Below, piece after piece: positions 8,682 to 15,600 of a stretch of 60,094 bases of DNA. Location: positions 1 through 60,094 of the forward strand of contig NZ_JAQV02000025.1 in assembly GCF_000732485.2 (NCBI RefSeq), in the 5' to 3' direction. The stretch is from Bacillus sp. SJS. GTDB lineage: Bacteria > Bacillota > Bacilli > Bacillales > Bacillaceae. The notes beneath the pieces were generated by a model. The model did no database searches and was not told the origin of the DNA. It worked only from the letters and a program-made list of their open reading frames with translations. The position numbers and the translations under genes are program-made. Within the stretch, counting starts at the first letter, position 1, and every line of letters starts with the position of its first letter.

Positions 8682-9083
8682 ATGGAGACTTTTACAGTAG
8701 CATTTCATAAAGAAGACGAAACAGAGGACATGACGGTCTATAAGCTGTCTGAAGAGGATTTTGCAGCCAAAACGGAAGGCGGGACCCGCCATTTATTCGA
8801 GCTTGATACAAATGTAGGCTACTTTGTATTTTTCGATGCCGAGGATAAAAACCGCAACGAATCCTATCTTGTTCTGCAGTATGAGGAAAACGAGGAAGAT
8901 CCGGTTGCATGCTATGGATTTGAATTGAAAGATTTCTACCAGTTTACAGCACTTTACTTAAATGACCTTGAATTCAGCGAAGAACAGCAGGCATCAGAAG
9001 GCGACGAGGAAGTGTACGGTCCCATTCATCACCTTGCCCACCTCATGTTCCATATCGCGGAAGCCGGAAATAAAACGGCATAA
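8682..9083 (+). CDS. Small acidic cytosolic protein of unknown function
   Basis: This 133-residue acidic protein has no membrane segment or signal peptide. It starts behind GAGGAGGAG, which supports translation. A string of aromatic and acidic positions (VGYFVFFDAEDKNRNESYLV) suggests a compact beta-rich fold, and HHLAHLMFHIAE near the C-terminus is histidine-rich. I do not recognise the family beyond similarity to uncharacterised Bacillus cytosolic proteins. It shares a bidirectional terminator with the convergent gene at 9113. Confidence 0.7.
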   Translation: METFTVAFHKEDETEDMTVYKLSEEDFAAKTEGGTRHLFELDTNVGYFVFFDAEDKNRNESYLVLQYEENEEDPVACYGFELKDFYQFTALYLNDLEFSEEQQASEGDEEVYGPIHHLAHLMFHIAEAGNKTA

Positions 9084-9084
9084 G

Positions 9085-9115
9085 AAAAAGGCTGCTGTCC
9101 GGCAGCCTTTTCTTA
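9085..9115. terminator. Bidirectional terminator between convergent small genes
   Basis: The AAAGGCTGC/GCAGCCTTT hairpin has A- and T-runs on both sides and serves the genes ending at 9083 (plus) and 9113 (minus). Confidence 0.85.
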
Positions 9116-9415
9116 TTCTTCTTCCTTTTCCTCAGGCAAATGCTCAAGGCAATAAGAGGCAACCATTGCTTCCTCTTCCTCATCCAAACCAAAGTCAAAG
9201 CTCTGTTCTGTCTCTTTTTCATAAAATTGATATTGAGTAATCCGCGCCTGCTCATTCTCCAGCAGGAAAATCACCCGCAAGTAAATTCCGTTCTCAGAAT
9301 AAAGTTCATCATCCTCCGGAACATCCAAATCCAATAAAAATTCATAGCGGTCACCAGGCAAAATCCCAAACGGATCTTCAAGCAGTTCCGCTTCGTGGCT
9401 AGTAATTGTCAGCAT
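9113..9415 (-). CDS. Small acidic protein, DUF6509-like
   Basis: This 100-residue acidic protein contains the block EDPFGILPGDRYEFLLDLDV, followed by DDELYSENGIYLRVIF. It resembles the DUF6509 proteins of Bacillus, some of which have been mislabelled pullulanase. The C-terminus is a run of acidic residues. No catalytic residues can be named. It ends at the shared terminator. Confidence 0.65.
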   Translation of the reverse strand: MLTITSHEAELLEDPFGILPGDRYEFLLDLDVPEDDELYSENGIYLRVIFLLENEQARITQYQFYEKETEQSFDFGLDEEEEAMVASYCLEHLPEEKEEE

Positions 9416-9486
9416 CCTAACACCGTCCTTCCATTAATCACTTCACTCGGATTATACACAACTTGTTCCTTCAAAGAAATAAAACT

Positions 9487-9512
9487 GTGTAAGATAACGA
9501 AAAATCGGGAAT
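9487..9512 (+). promoter_or_regulatory. Putative SigB (general stress) promoter
   Basis: GTGTAA (9487-9492), 14 bases and GGGAAT (9507-9512) match the SigB consensus GTTTAA-N12-15-GGGWAW with one -35 mismatch. It lies about 54 bases upstream of the YozQ-like gene. Confidence 0.5.
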
Positions 9513-9565
9513 GGACAAGTAGGTGCATCAAAAAGATGCATCCACATCGAAAGGAGCGATTCAGC

Positions 9566-9739
9566 TTGAGCACCAAACTAACCGAAATGGCAGCAGAGGT
9601 AGCAGGCAAATCATTCGATCCGGCCGAAAAGGAGAAAGAACATACAACAACTGGTCTTGAAGTGACACACGAGCAAATTGGCGATCATTATGCAGCAGGA
9701 ACCATTGATCAAAGCATAAAAGCTAAAAACGGTGAATAA
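9566..9739 (+). CDS. YozQ-like small protein (DUF4025)
   Basis: This 57-residue hydrophilic protein has the features VAGKSFDPAEKEKE and TGLEVTHEQIGDHYAAGTID, which resemble the YozQ/DUF4025 family of Bacillus. The start is a TTG at 9566, nine bases after AAAGGAG; the longer upstream frame has no ribosome site. A SigB-type promoter at 9487-9512 suggests expression under general stress. Its function is unknown. Confidence 0.65.
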   Translation: MSTKLTEMAAEVAGKSFDPAEKEKEHTTTGLEVTHEQIGDHYAAGTIDQSIKAKNGE

Positions 9740-9740
9740 G

Positions 9741-9772
9741 AAAAAACGAGGGCTTCCGGCTCTCGTTTTTAT
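9741..9772. terminator. Bidirectional terminator between the YozQ-like gene and the gvp operon
   Basis: The ACGAGGGC/GGCTCTCGT hairpin has A-runs before and T-runs after it, so it can end both the plus-strand gene at 9739 and the minus-strand gvp operon at 9769. Confidence 0.8.
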
Positions 9773-10050
9773 ATTTGAAATCGTAAGTTGTCTAAAAGGT
9801 CCTTAGGCTCCCTGTAGGATTGTCCATTATTGGGATCATGAACATCCTCAGTACTTTTCAGCAGATCAACCGCATCAGCATAGCGCAGCCATGTCTCAAT
9901 ACTTGAAACGACGATTCTTGCCTCTACTGTAATTAATTCAATCCCCAAAACTGAAATTCGCGCAAAAACATCGATGACAATTCCTTTATCCAATATGCGG
10001 TCCACGACTTCTACAAGGCTCGATCCATCCCTGCATTTTTCCAGCATCAT
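9769..10050 (-). CDS. gvpA: Gas vesicle structural protein GvpA-like
   Basis: This 93-residue protein carries the GvpA core, residues 9-60 ([20 protein letters not shown] and [20 protein letters not shown]). In gas vesicles this amphipathic helix-strand-strand-helix protein forms the ribs of the shell. It differs from textbook GvpA by an extended polar tail ending [10 protein letters not shown], resembling the tail of the neighbouring GvpJ-like protein. A good GGAGGGGG ribosome site precedes the ATG at 10050. It is the last gene of the operon, unlike the usual first position of gvpA. Confidence 0.82.
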   Translation of the reverse strand: MMLEKCRDGSSLVEVVDRILDKGIVIDVFARISVLGIELITVEARIVVSSIETWLRYADAVDLLKSTEDVHDPNNGQSYREPKDLLDNLRFQI

Positions 10051-10070
10051 CTTTACCCCCTCCTTATTTT

Positions 10071-10454
10071 TTACTGTGTTCTCCTAACGGGCTTTCCAAT
10101 GACAAATCCGCTTACCTGATCAAGCCTGCCTCTCCAAAGTGCAGAAACGGGCGCTTTTTCCCCTTCGATGTACACATTTTTCAAATGAATGAACGCAGCG
10201 GTCCCATGGTCTCCCGCCCCTTTGCTTGCTTCATAAAAACGCTCACTCAATTTGGCCGAATGCTCATCGGTCCGCTGCTCAAATAAACTCCCAAATCCTT
10301 CTAAATAGTCGGTAGCCGAAATAAGACTCCCGGTTACTGCCTTGCCATCCACAGTTAATATCAAATCCAGCTCAAAATCGTGGCGATTGGCTGTAATCAC
10401 AAGCGTTTCCAGAATGGAATCCCGTCTATAGGATTCCCGAGAATCGTCACCCAT
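10071..10454 (-). CDS. gvpU: Gas vesicle accessory protein GvpU
   Basis: This 127-residue soluble protein resembles GvpU, the last gene of the Bacillus/Priestia megaterium gas vesicle cluster. The recognisable parts are the beta-rich centre ([18 protein letters not shown]) and [11 protein letters not shown] followed by [16 protein letters not shown]. In P. megaterium GvpU is reported to influence vesicle clustering. It starts behind AAAGGGAGG at 10454 and lies 20 bases upstream of gvpA. Confidence 0.75.
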   Translation of the reverse strand: MGDDSRESYRRDSILETLVITANRHDFELDLILTVDGKAVTGSLISATDYLEGFGSLFEQRTDEHSAKLSERFYEASKGAGDHGTAAFIHLKNVYIEGEKAPVSALWRGRLDQVSGFVIGKPVRRTQ

Positions 10455-10469
10455 ACGGACTGCCTCCCT

Positions 10470-10751
10470 TTAAATTAATCTCTTCAAATCAAGTGCATCA
10501 AGCAGGCCGGTATGCTCTTTCCTTGGCCGTTCTTCAATTGGGTCTGCCTTTGAGCTTAAATAAGGATCTCTCTCCCACCAGTCCAGTCCGATTTCCTTCG
10601 CTTTATCGACAGACGCCACAATCAGTCGGATTTTTATGGTCAGAAGCTCTACATCCGCGAGGTTAATCCGAATATCCCCGGCGATGACGACACCTTTATC
10701 AAGTATCCGTTCCAGTACATCGACAATTGAACTCGTTTGTTCAGACAGCAC
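10470..10751 (-). CDS. gvpJ: Gas vesicle minor structural protein GvpJ-like
   Basis: This 93-residue GvpA-family paralogue has SSIVDVLERILDKGVVIAGD, then ADVELLTIKIRLIVASVDKA and GLDWWERDPYLSS. The latter part is characteristic of GvpJ/GvpS rather than GvpA; such proteins are placed at vesicle tips or nucleation. I chose the GTG at 10751 because AAGGGAGG lies seven bases upstream, immediately after the gvpG stop. The longer frame to 10904 overlaps gvpG and lacks support. The tail ends TGLLDALDLKRLI, echoing the GvpA tail. Confidence 0.8.
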   Translation of the reverse strand: MLSEQTSSIVDVLERILDKGVVIAGDIRINLADVELLTIKIRLIVASVDKAKEIGLDWWERDPYLSSKADPIEERPRKEHTGLLDALDLKRLI

Positions 10752-10764
10752 ACCCTTGCCTCCC

Positions 10765-11022
10765 TTATACAGACTCATCATCCAGCAGCTTGCTCCACTG
10801 CCGTCTTTCCATGTCTTTAGCGCATTCATATCTTCTAATCCATTCTTCATACTGCTGCCTGTACTTATCTTCGTGAATTTCATTTTTTTCATGCCGGAGT
10901 TCAAGCATCAGCAGGTTTTTCTGGATGATTCCAACGTCATACAATTCTTTATCCGCTTCTTCCTTTACTTTTTCAGCAGCGAGCAGGAACAGCTTCAGCG
11001 GCAAAAACAGGACAGGCATCAT
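10765..11022 (-). CDS. gvpG: Gas vesicle protein GvpG
   Basis: This 85-residue protein starts with the hydrophobic PVLFLPLKLFLLAAEKVKEE segment and continues as a charged coiled-coil-like helix (DKELYDVGIIQKNLLMLELR), the GvpG pattern. GvpG is an assembly factor found next to gvpF/L. Its ATG overlaps the stop of gvpF/L (ATGA), so the two are translationally coupled. Confidence 0.8.
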   Translation of the reverse strand: MMPVLFLPLKLFLLAAEKVKEEADKELYDVGIIQKNLLMLELRHEKNEIHEDKYRQQYEEWIRRYECAKDMERRQWSKLLDDESV

Positions 11023-11756
11023 GAGCTTTTCTCTGCTTTCAAATGAATGTTAATGAAGTTATATGGCGGCCATGGACCCGTATAGACAAACTCAGCCTGA
11101 GCCTTGAATGTTTCGTAAAGCTCTGATACAAGCTCATCAAATGAAGTCTCTTGCTCTCTTCTAATGAGATACGATCCGTTCAGCAGCATCGTTTCTGTCA
11201 AAATGTCATTCTGCCTGGAATCATCCGCAGCATCATGAAGCTTTTGATGAATGCTCTCGTCAAATTGCTTTCTTATAGAAAGAAAAAAACGTTCGGCAAG
11301 CTCTCCCTGTTTAATCCGGTCTTTATAAAGGGTGCTTTTATTGGGCTTCACTTTTTTATCGTATTCCTGCGACAGCCATTCTTTTTTTCCAATCACCTTC
11401 AGACCGACCTCTATTCTTCCTTTAAGGGATGGGAGAATTCCCTGAAGCTCGGGATAAAGGCGTTTTAGCAGACCTTCCGCCTCATTCAAGGAATGAACAA
11501 TGTGCCCGAAGCTGAACGGAAAGACAGCCTCGCTGCCATCCATAAAGGAGGTGATGATCTTTTGATGCAGAAGCAGATTTTCTTTTGATGGCCTTAACAG
11601 CAGCGGAACCTCAGCGGCTGCCAGGAACAGATCCTTATATGGAATAATCAGCAATTCACGGTCCATTCCGTCAAAATAAACGCTTCTGTCCGCTTCACCG
11701 CCCGGCCCTGCCGCTATGCAAAAAACGTAAAGTCCAGCATCAGAAGTCAATCCCAT
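11019..11756 (-). CDS. Gas vesicle protein GvpF/GvpL family
   Basis: This 245-residue protein has the GvpF/L two-domain plan. The N-terminal alpha/beta domain contains GLYVFCIAAGP, and LLLRPSKENLLLHQKIITSF is the typical HxxV/I helix. VFPFSFGHIVHSLNEAEGLL and VGLKVIGKKEWL follow, then a helical C-terminal domain that ends GPWPPYNFINIHLK. GvpF and GvpL help GvpA assemble; most clusters have two or more copies and this one has a single copy. Its start overlaps the upstream gvpO/R-type gene by 10 bases. Confidence 0.83.
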   Translation of the reverse strand: MGLTSDAGLYVFCIAAGPGGEADRSVYFDGMDRELLIIPYKDLFLAAAEVPLLLRPSKENLLLHQKIITSFMDGSEAVFPFSFGHIVHSLNEAEGLLKRLYPELQGILPSLKGRIEVGLKVIGKKEWLSQEYDKKVKPNKSTLYKDRIKQGELAERFFLSIRKQFDESIHQKLHDAADDSRQNDILTETMLLNGSYLIRREQETSFDELVSELYETFKAQAEFVYTGPWPPYNFINIHLKAEKSS

Positions 11757-12004
11757 TGGCCCGTCTCCCCACGATGCTTCAAATATTTTCGCGAATACGA
11801 GATGACCTCGTTTTGACTGTTTAATTTCACATCGTACACGCCCACCATCTCATCCCGCGCATACTTTCTCATATACTCTTTTTCTTCAATGATCTCCACC
11901 AATGCGCGGAACCCCTCATCATCAGGTTCAACAGAAGGAATCTTATGTGGCGGCGTAAGATATTCACTAAAAAACTGTTCAATGGCTTCAAGCGTGTTTT
12001 TCAA
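11747..12004 (-). CDS. Gas vesicle protein GvpO/GvpR-type
   Basis: This 85-residue first gene of the operon matches the GvpO (PF05800) pattern. After an N-terminal helix with ATTP-like IEQFFSEYLTPPHKIPSVEP there is YARDEMVGVYDVKLNSQNEV and a terminal ISYSRKYLKHRGE segment. In P. megaterium a related small gene (gvpR) precedes gvpN. The start is a TTG at 12004 with a moderate AAGGG site. No gvpN ATPase follows it. Confidence 0.68.
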   Translation of the reverse strand: MKNTLEAIEQFFSEYLTPPHKIPSVEPDDEGFRALVEIIEEKEYMRKYARDEMVGVYDVKLNSQNEVISYSRKYLKHRGETGQWD

Positions 12005-12082
12005 GTGGACCCAACCCTTTCATTTCTTCCTGTTTTTGTTAGATTTACCTGAACGCTGATTTTTATGAATTCAGTGAAGACG

Positions 12083-12113
12083 AAAAAAAAAAGCTTCCGC
12101 TGGACAGGAAACC
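12083..12113 (-). terminator. Second (tandem) terminator downstream of the DUF1540 gene
   Basis: On the minus strand a GTTTCC/GGAAGC stem is followed by about ten T (A-run 12083-12092). Confidence 0.6.
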
Positions 12114-12122
12114 TTTTACACA

Positions 12123-12153
12123 CAAAAAAAACAGCCTTCATAATTAGGCTGTC
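12123..12153 (-). terminator. Terminator of the DUF1540 gene
   Basis: On the minus strand an ACAGCCT/AGGCTGT stem is followed by eight T (A-run 12123-12130). Confidence 0.8.
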
Positions 12154-12166
12154 CTTTTACTTGTCG

Positions 12167-12322
12167 TTATTCTGCAGGCTTAAATGTCTGGCAATCTGTT
12201 TCATGACTGGTTTCGGCTTTCGTTCCCTTATGACTGACTACGTAGATTTGCGCCGCGCCGCACTTTCTGCCTTTTTCATTGTAGACACAGTTGCCCACAT
12301 CACATAACACGTCCTGAGCCAC
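12167..12322 (-). CDS. DUF1540 small cysteine-containing protein
   Basis: This 51-residue protein is read from a GTG at 12322, preceded by GGGAGGTG. It contains the DUF1540 arrangement LCDVGNCVYNEKGRKCGA and HETDCQTF, with four conserved cysteines (residues 7, 12, 21, 44) that suggest metal binding. Such small proteins are common in Bacillus and Clostridium and are uncharacterised. Two terminators follow. Confidence 0.75.
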   Translation of the reverse strand: MAQDVLCDVGNCVYNEKGRKCGAAQIYVVSHKGTKAETSHETDCQTFKPAE

Positions 12323-12437
12323 AGTTCACACCTCCCAAGCCATTTTTAAAAGGTATCATTTGTTTAGTACAACTATACCCGCTTCCGTCGATTGCAAACA
12401 AAAAACACCAGGAAGCGGCTGCTCCCTGGCTCTCCTT

Positions 12438-13082
12438 TTAAATCGAACGAATGGCTTCTTCTATGGATGTGTCCCCGCTGATCAGATCAAAAGACTTCTT
12501 AAACGTGTGATTCTCTGCAAGCGATGCCGCAATCACCTTCGCTACATCCTCTCTCGGAATCGAACCGCGATCAAGGTTTTCTGCTGCTGAAACCTTTCCC
12601 GTTCCCGGCTCATTCAGCAATCCGCCTGGACGGACAATCGTATAATCCAAACCGCTCCGTTCAAGCTCCTTATCCGCATAGTGCTTCGCTGCATAATACG
12701 GAAGCAGCTGCTCATTCCAATTTTCCCGGTTATGAGCCTGAAGCGCACTCACCATCACAAACCGCTGAACCCCAGTCTGTTTTGCGGCTTCAATCAGCTT
12801 TCCTGCACCATCCAAATCAATGAGGAGCGTTTTATCCGAACCTGTACTTCCACCGGAACCTGCGGTGAATACAATCGCATCACTGCCCTTCACCGCATTT
12901 TCAAGATCGGAAACCGTTCCCTCCAAATCAGCCAGTACCGTTTCAATCCCCTTCTCAGCAAAAGCATCCGCCTGCTCCTGCTTTCTCACCATGGCAATCG
13001 GAGTGTGCTCCCCGCTGTTTTGAAGAAGCTCCACCACCTGCTTCCCAATCTGACCGTTGGCACCTGCTATGATTACTTTCAT
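12438..13082 (-). CDS. yhfK: NAD(P)-binding atypical SDR, YhfK-like
   Basis: This 214-residue Rossmann-fold protein has the N-terminal dinucleotide motif GANGQIGKQV. FTAGSGGSTGSDKTLLIDLD, VSALQAHNRENWNE and IVRPGGLLNEPGTG are all hallmarks of B. subtilis YhfK and its NmrA/SDR_a5 relatives. It may be a redox sensor or oxidoreductase; the substrate is unknown. It is divergent from the MFS gene, with a tandem repeat array between them. Confidence 0.85.
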   Translation of the reverse strand: MKVIIAGANGQIGKQVVELLQNSGEHTPIAMVRKQEQADAFAEKGIETVLADLEGTVSDLENAVKGSDAIVFTAGSGGSTGSDKTLLIDLDGAGKLIEAAKQTGVQRFVMVSALQAHNRENWNEQLLPYYAAKHYADKELERSGLDYTIVRPGGLLNEPGTGKVSAAENLDRGSIPREDVAKVIAASLAENHTFKKSFDLISGDTSIEEAIRSI

Positions 13083-13174
13083 CTTGCATCTCTCCTTTCA
13101 GCTGTTCTTATCATGTCCATATTGTTTCAAAAACGAGAATCCATTTCAAACATGCTGTTTGGGAGGTGTGTTAA

Positions 13175-13190
13175 TTAAACGTTTGTTTAA
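13175..13190. promoter_or_regulatory. Palindromic operator-like site upstream of yhfK
   Basis: TTAAACGTTTGTTTAA is close to the potA-upstream palindrome at 4309-4326. It lies about 90 bases upstream of the yhfK start. No regulator is known. Confidence 0.3.
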
Positions 13191-13205
13191 GGGGTGGAGG
13201 GGTGG

Positions 13206-13482
13206 TTTGTCTGACGATTTTGTCTGACGAACTCACTGCTTCCCCCTTTTGTCTGACGATTTTGTCTGACAAACTCACTCTTCTCCCGTTTGTCTGACGA
13301 TTTTGTCTGACGAACTCACTCTGCCCCCGTTTGTCTGACGATTTTGTCTGACGAACTCACTCTCCCCCCGTTTGTCTGACGATTTTGTCTGACAAACTCA
13401 CTCTGCCCCCGTTTGTCTGACGATTTTGTCTGACAAACTCACTCTTCTCCCGTTTGTCTGACAAACTCACTCTACTCAAATC
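13206..13482. repeat. 41-bp tandem repeat array, seven units (last truncated)
   Basis: Units begin at 13206, 13248, 13289, 13330, 13371, 13412 and 13453, with a period of 41 (the first is 42). Each full unit has two copies of TTTGTCTGAC, first followed by GATT and then by RAACTCACT, plus a C-rich spacer. The last unit retains only the second half. The period is not a multiple of three, so it is not a coding repeat. It fills the divergent region between yhfK and the MFS gene. The rest of 13083-13577 shows only the palindrome at 13175 and the MFS ribosome site. Confidence 0.9.
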
Positions 13483-13577
13483 ACCTGACGATTTTTGAGC
13501 TCTCCATCCAACGATGGATGACGGAAGGAATGACCTGGGATAAAATAGGATCAGAGAATAGAAAGGAAGTTTTTTAC

Positions 13578-14810
13578 ATGAACACATTGCGTATGGTTCA
13601 CCCTATTGCCTGGAATATCATTATCGGAACGTTGTTCAGCCGGATGGCGACTTCGATGAGTATTCCTTTTCTGGCCATATATTTAACTAGTGAAATGGGG
13701 GTTTCAGCCTCTGTAACAGGAGCAATTATTGCAGCGAGTTCACTTGTGGGGATTGCCGCGAGCTTTTATGGGGGGTATTTGTCTGACCGGTTCGGACAAA
13801 AGCCGGTTCTGCTTATATCCATTTTCGCTTGGAGTCTCGTTTTTATCGGTTTTGCCCAGTCCTCCGCTGTTTGGATGTTTTTTGTGATGAATATGTTGAA
13901 CGGTCTTTGCTGGGCCGTTTTTGAGCCTACATCCAGAGCGATTCTTTCGGACGTGACGGAGGAGAAAAACCGGCTGGTTCTTTTCAATCTCCGCTATACA
14001 GCGATCAATGTCGGTGTCGTGTTTGGGCCGATTATCGGCCTTCAGCTTGGTTCTTCTACCTCCCTTGCTCCGTTCTATTATGCAGCGGGGGCCAGTCTGC
14101 TTTATGGATTGTCGCTTGTATACATGCTTTCCGTTCATAAAATCGGAACACCTTCCACTGCGAAACCTATTGTAACGGTGAGGGAGGCATTCGGCGTGCT
14201 GAGAAAGGATACCATTTTTCTGCTGGGGCTGGTCGGTATTGTATTGTCTGTTGCGGGGTATTCCCAATTTAGTTCGACGCTGCCTCAGTACTTTGCGATG
14301 TCTCCGAAAATCGAGAATGGGGCCCAGTTTTTCTCCTTGATGCTAACGTTAAACGCAATTGTTGTGATTATGTTTCAGTATCCGCTCATTCAGTTTGGAA
14401 AAAAGTACAGTCCTATTCTTTCGATTTTGGCTGGGAATCTGCTTGTTTCAATCAGCCTGCTGACTTTTAGTCTGACGGACAGTTTATTCGGGATTCTGGG
14501 AATCGTGGTCTTGTTCACGGTTGGGGAAGTTTTGATGTTTTGCATGACGGATATGTTTGTAGATCAGCTTGCCAAACCGGGTTTGAAGGGCTCGTATTTC
14601 GGCGCCATGGGCTTCACGGGGATTGGGAGCGTTATTGGTCCATTTGCAGGGGGCATTCTGCTTGACTCCTTTGGAACGACACAGCCCATTCTTCTTTTCG
14701 GGTCTCTCGCTCTGTTGACAGCGCTTGGCATTCCTATGCTGATAAAAGTACATATATTAAGCAGACGAAAAGAAGCTGCCACTCCAATCCATGAATCGAA
14801 AGGTTATTAA
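13578..14810 (+). CDS. MFS drug-efflux-type transporter (DHA1, YttB-like)
   Basis: This 410-residue protein has about twelve membrane segments. The MFS motif A occurs between helices 2 and 3 (GGYLSDRFGQKPVLL), and a proline/glycine-rich helix 5 (VFGPIIGLQLG) indicates the antiporter (DHA1) group. It probably exports drugs or metabolites using the proton gradient. The start at 13578 follows AAAGGAAG by eight bases; the frame extends upstream to 13518 without a ribosome site. The substrate is unknown. Confidence 0.85.
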   Translation: MNTLRMVHPIAWNIIIGTLFSRMATSMSIPFLAIYLTSEMGVSASVTGAIIAASSLVGIAASFYGGYLSDRFGQKPVLLISIFAWSLVFIGFAQSSAVWMFFVMNMLNGLCWAVFEPTSRAILSDVTEEKNRLVLFNLRYTAINVGVVFGPIIGLQLGSSTSLAPFYYAAGASLLYGLSLVYMLSVHKIGTPSTAKPIVTVREAFGVLRKDTIFLLGLVGIVLSVAGYSQFSSTLPQYFAMSPKIENGAQFFSLMLTLNAIVVIMFQYPLIQFGKKYSPILSILAGNLLVSISLLTFSLTDSLFGILGIVVLFTVGEVLMFCMTDMFVDQLAKPGLKGSYFGAMGFTGIGSVIGPFAGGILLDSFGTTQPILLFGSLALLTALGIPMLIKVHILSRRKEAATPIHESKGY

Positions 14811-14842
14811 AAAAAAGCCGCCCGGCAATCGCTGAGGCGGCT
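14809..14842 (-). terminator. Terminator of the SDR gene
   Basis: A GCCGCC/GGCGGC stem (14817-14841) is followed on the minus strand by eight T. It also lies just after the convergent MFS stop codon. Confidence 0.8.
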
Positions 14843-14849
14843 TCTCTAA

Positions 14850-15503
14850 TTATTCCCCTTCAAAAACAGCCTCAAGTTCCTTTTTTTCGGCATGCATTTG
14901 AAAGTATCTTTCTGCGATGTTTCCAGAGGAAAAGCTTGTACCCTCTTGTACAAACCCTTTTATGGTCAGCGTTCCAACATATATTCCTTTCGGTTCAAGT
15001 TCCTGGCTCAGGCTATAGGCTAAATTCCGGATGCCCGCTTTCCCTATTGCCAGTGAGGAATAATCCGCATATGGATGGAGAGCAAGTCCTCCTCCTGTTA
15101 ATAGGATCGATCCCCCGCCTGTTTTCTCCATGGCAGGAAGGACAGCTTTCACACTGGTTAATGCACCGCCAACGCTTACGCTGAAGTCGCGTGTCAAATC
15201 GTCGGCAGTTAAGCTTGTCGGCTTTCCAGGTGTTCCTGCGGCTGCATTATAGAGGAGGACATGGACGCTGCCAAACATTTCGATCGCAGCGGAAATTGCT
15301 TCTGATAAACTGTTCTCATCAGAAGCATCCCCCTGGAACCCTTTTGCTTCTACTCCATCTTCAGTAAGTTCGGATACGTATTGGTCAAGTGCCTCTTTAC
15401 GCCGGGCAATAAGGGCTACAGAGTATCCCTCTTTTCCAAATTTTTTTGCGGCTGCCATGCTGATTCCTTCACCGGCTCCAACAATGATCATCGTTTTATT
15501 CAC
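14850..15503 (-). CDS. Short-chain dehydrogenase/reductase
   Basis: This 217-residue SDR has MIIVGAGEGISMAAAKKFG at the nucleotide-binding site and VLLYNAAAG as the NAG motif. SILLTGGGLALHPYADYSSL comes before the active-site region, where YSSLAIGKAG replaces the usual YxxxK spacing only slightly. The GTG start at 15503 follows GGAGG by nine bases; the longer frame to 15665 runs through the operator region. Two palindromes overlap its promoter (15522-15555), so it is likely repressor-controlled. The substrate is unknown. Confidence 0.82.
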   Translation of the reverse strand: MNKTMIIVGAGEGISMAAAKKFGKEGYSVALIARRKEALDQYVSELTEDGVEAKGFQGDASDENSLSEAISAAIEMFGSVHVLLYNAAAGTPGKPTSLTADDLTRDFSVSVGGALTSVKAVLPAMEKTGGGSILLTGGGLALHPYADYSSLAIGKAGIRNLAYSLSQELEPKGIYVGTLTIKGFVQEGTSFSSGNIAERYFQMHAEKKELEAVFEGE

Positions 15504-15521
15504 TGATTCCGCCCTCCTTAT

Positions 15522-15555
15522 TTGTATATACAACCATAACGTTTGTATGTACAAA
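15522..15555 (-). promoter_or_regulatory. Promoter of the SDR gene with two palindromic operators
   Basis: On the minus strand TTGTAC (15549-15554) and TATATA (15525-15530), with an 18-base spacer, form a promoter. The palindrome TTTGTATGTACAAA (15542-15555) covers the -35 and TTGTATATACAA (15522-15533) covers the -10. The centres are about 21 bases apart, two helical turns, as expected for cooperative repressor binding (MarR- or TetR-like). No regulator gene lies beside it. Confidence 0.5.
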
Positions 15556-15600
15556 TTAACACGCGGAAAAAAGGATGTCAACTGCCCACCCTTTTCCAGC

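Noticed and set aside
13206-13482. CRISPR array
   Set aside because: Units are identical throughout, with no unique spacers and no cas genes nearby; it is a plain tandem repeat.
13357-13587. 76-residue minus-strand frame with repeated peptide
   Set aside because: The 41-base period shifts frame each unit, so a real repeat protein would not be maintained; it also overlaps the MFS start region.
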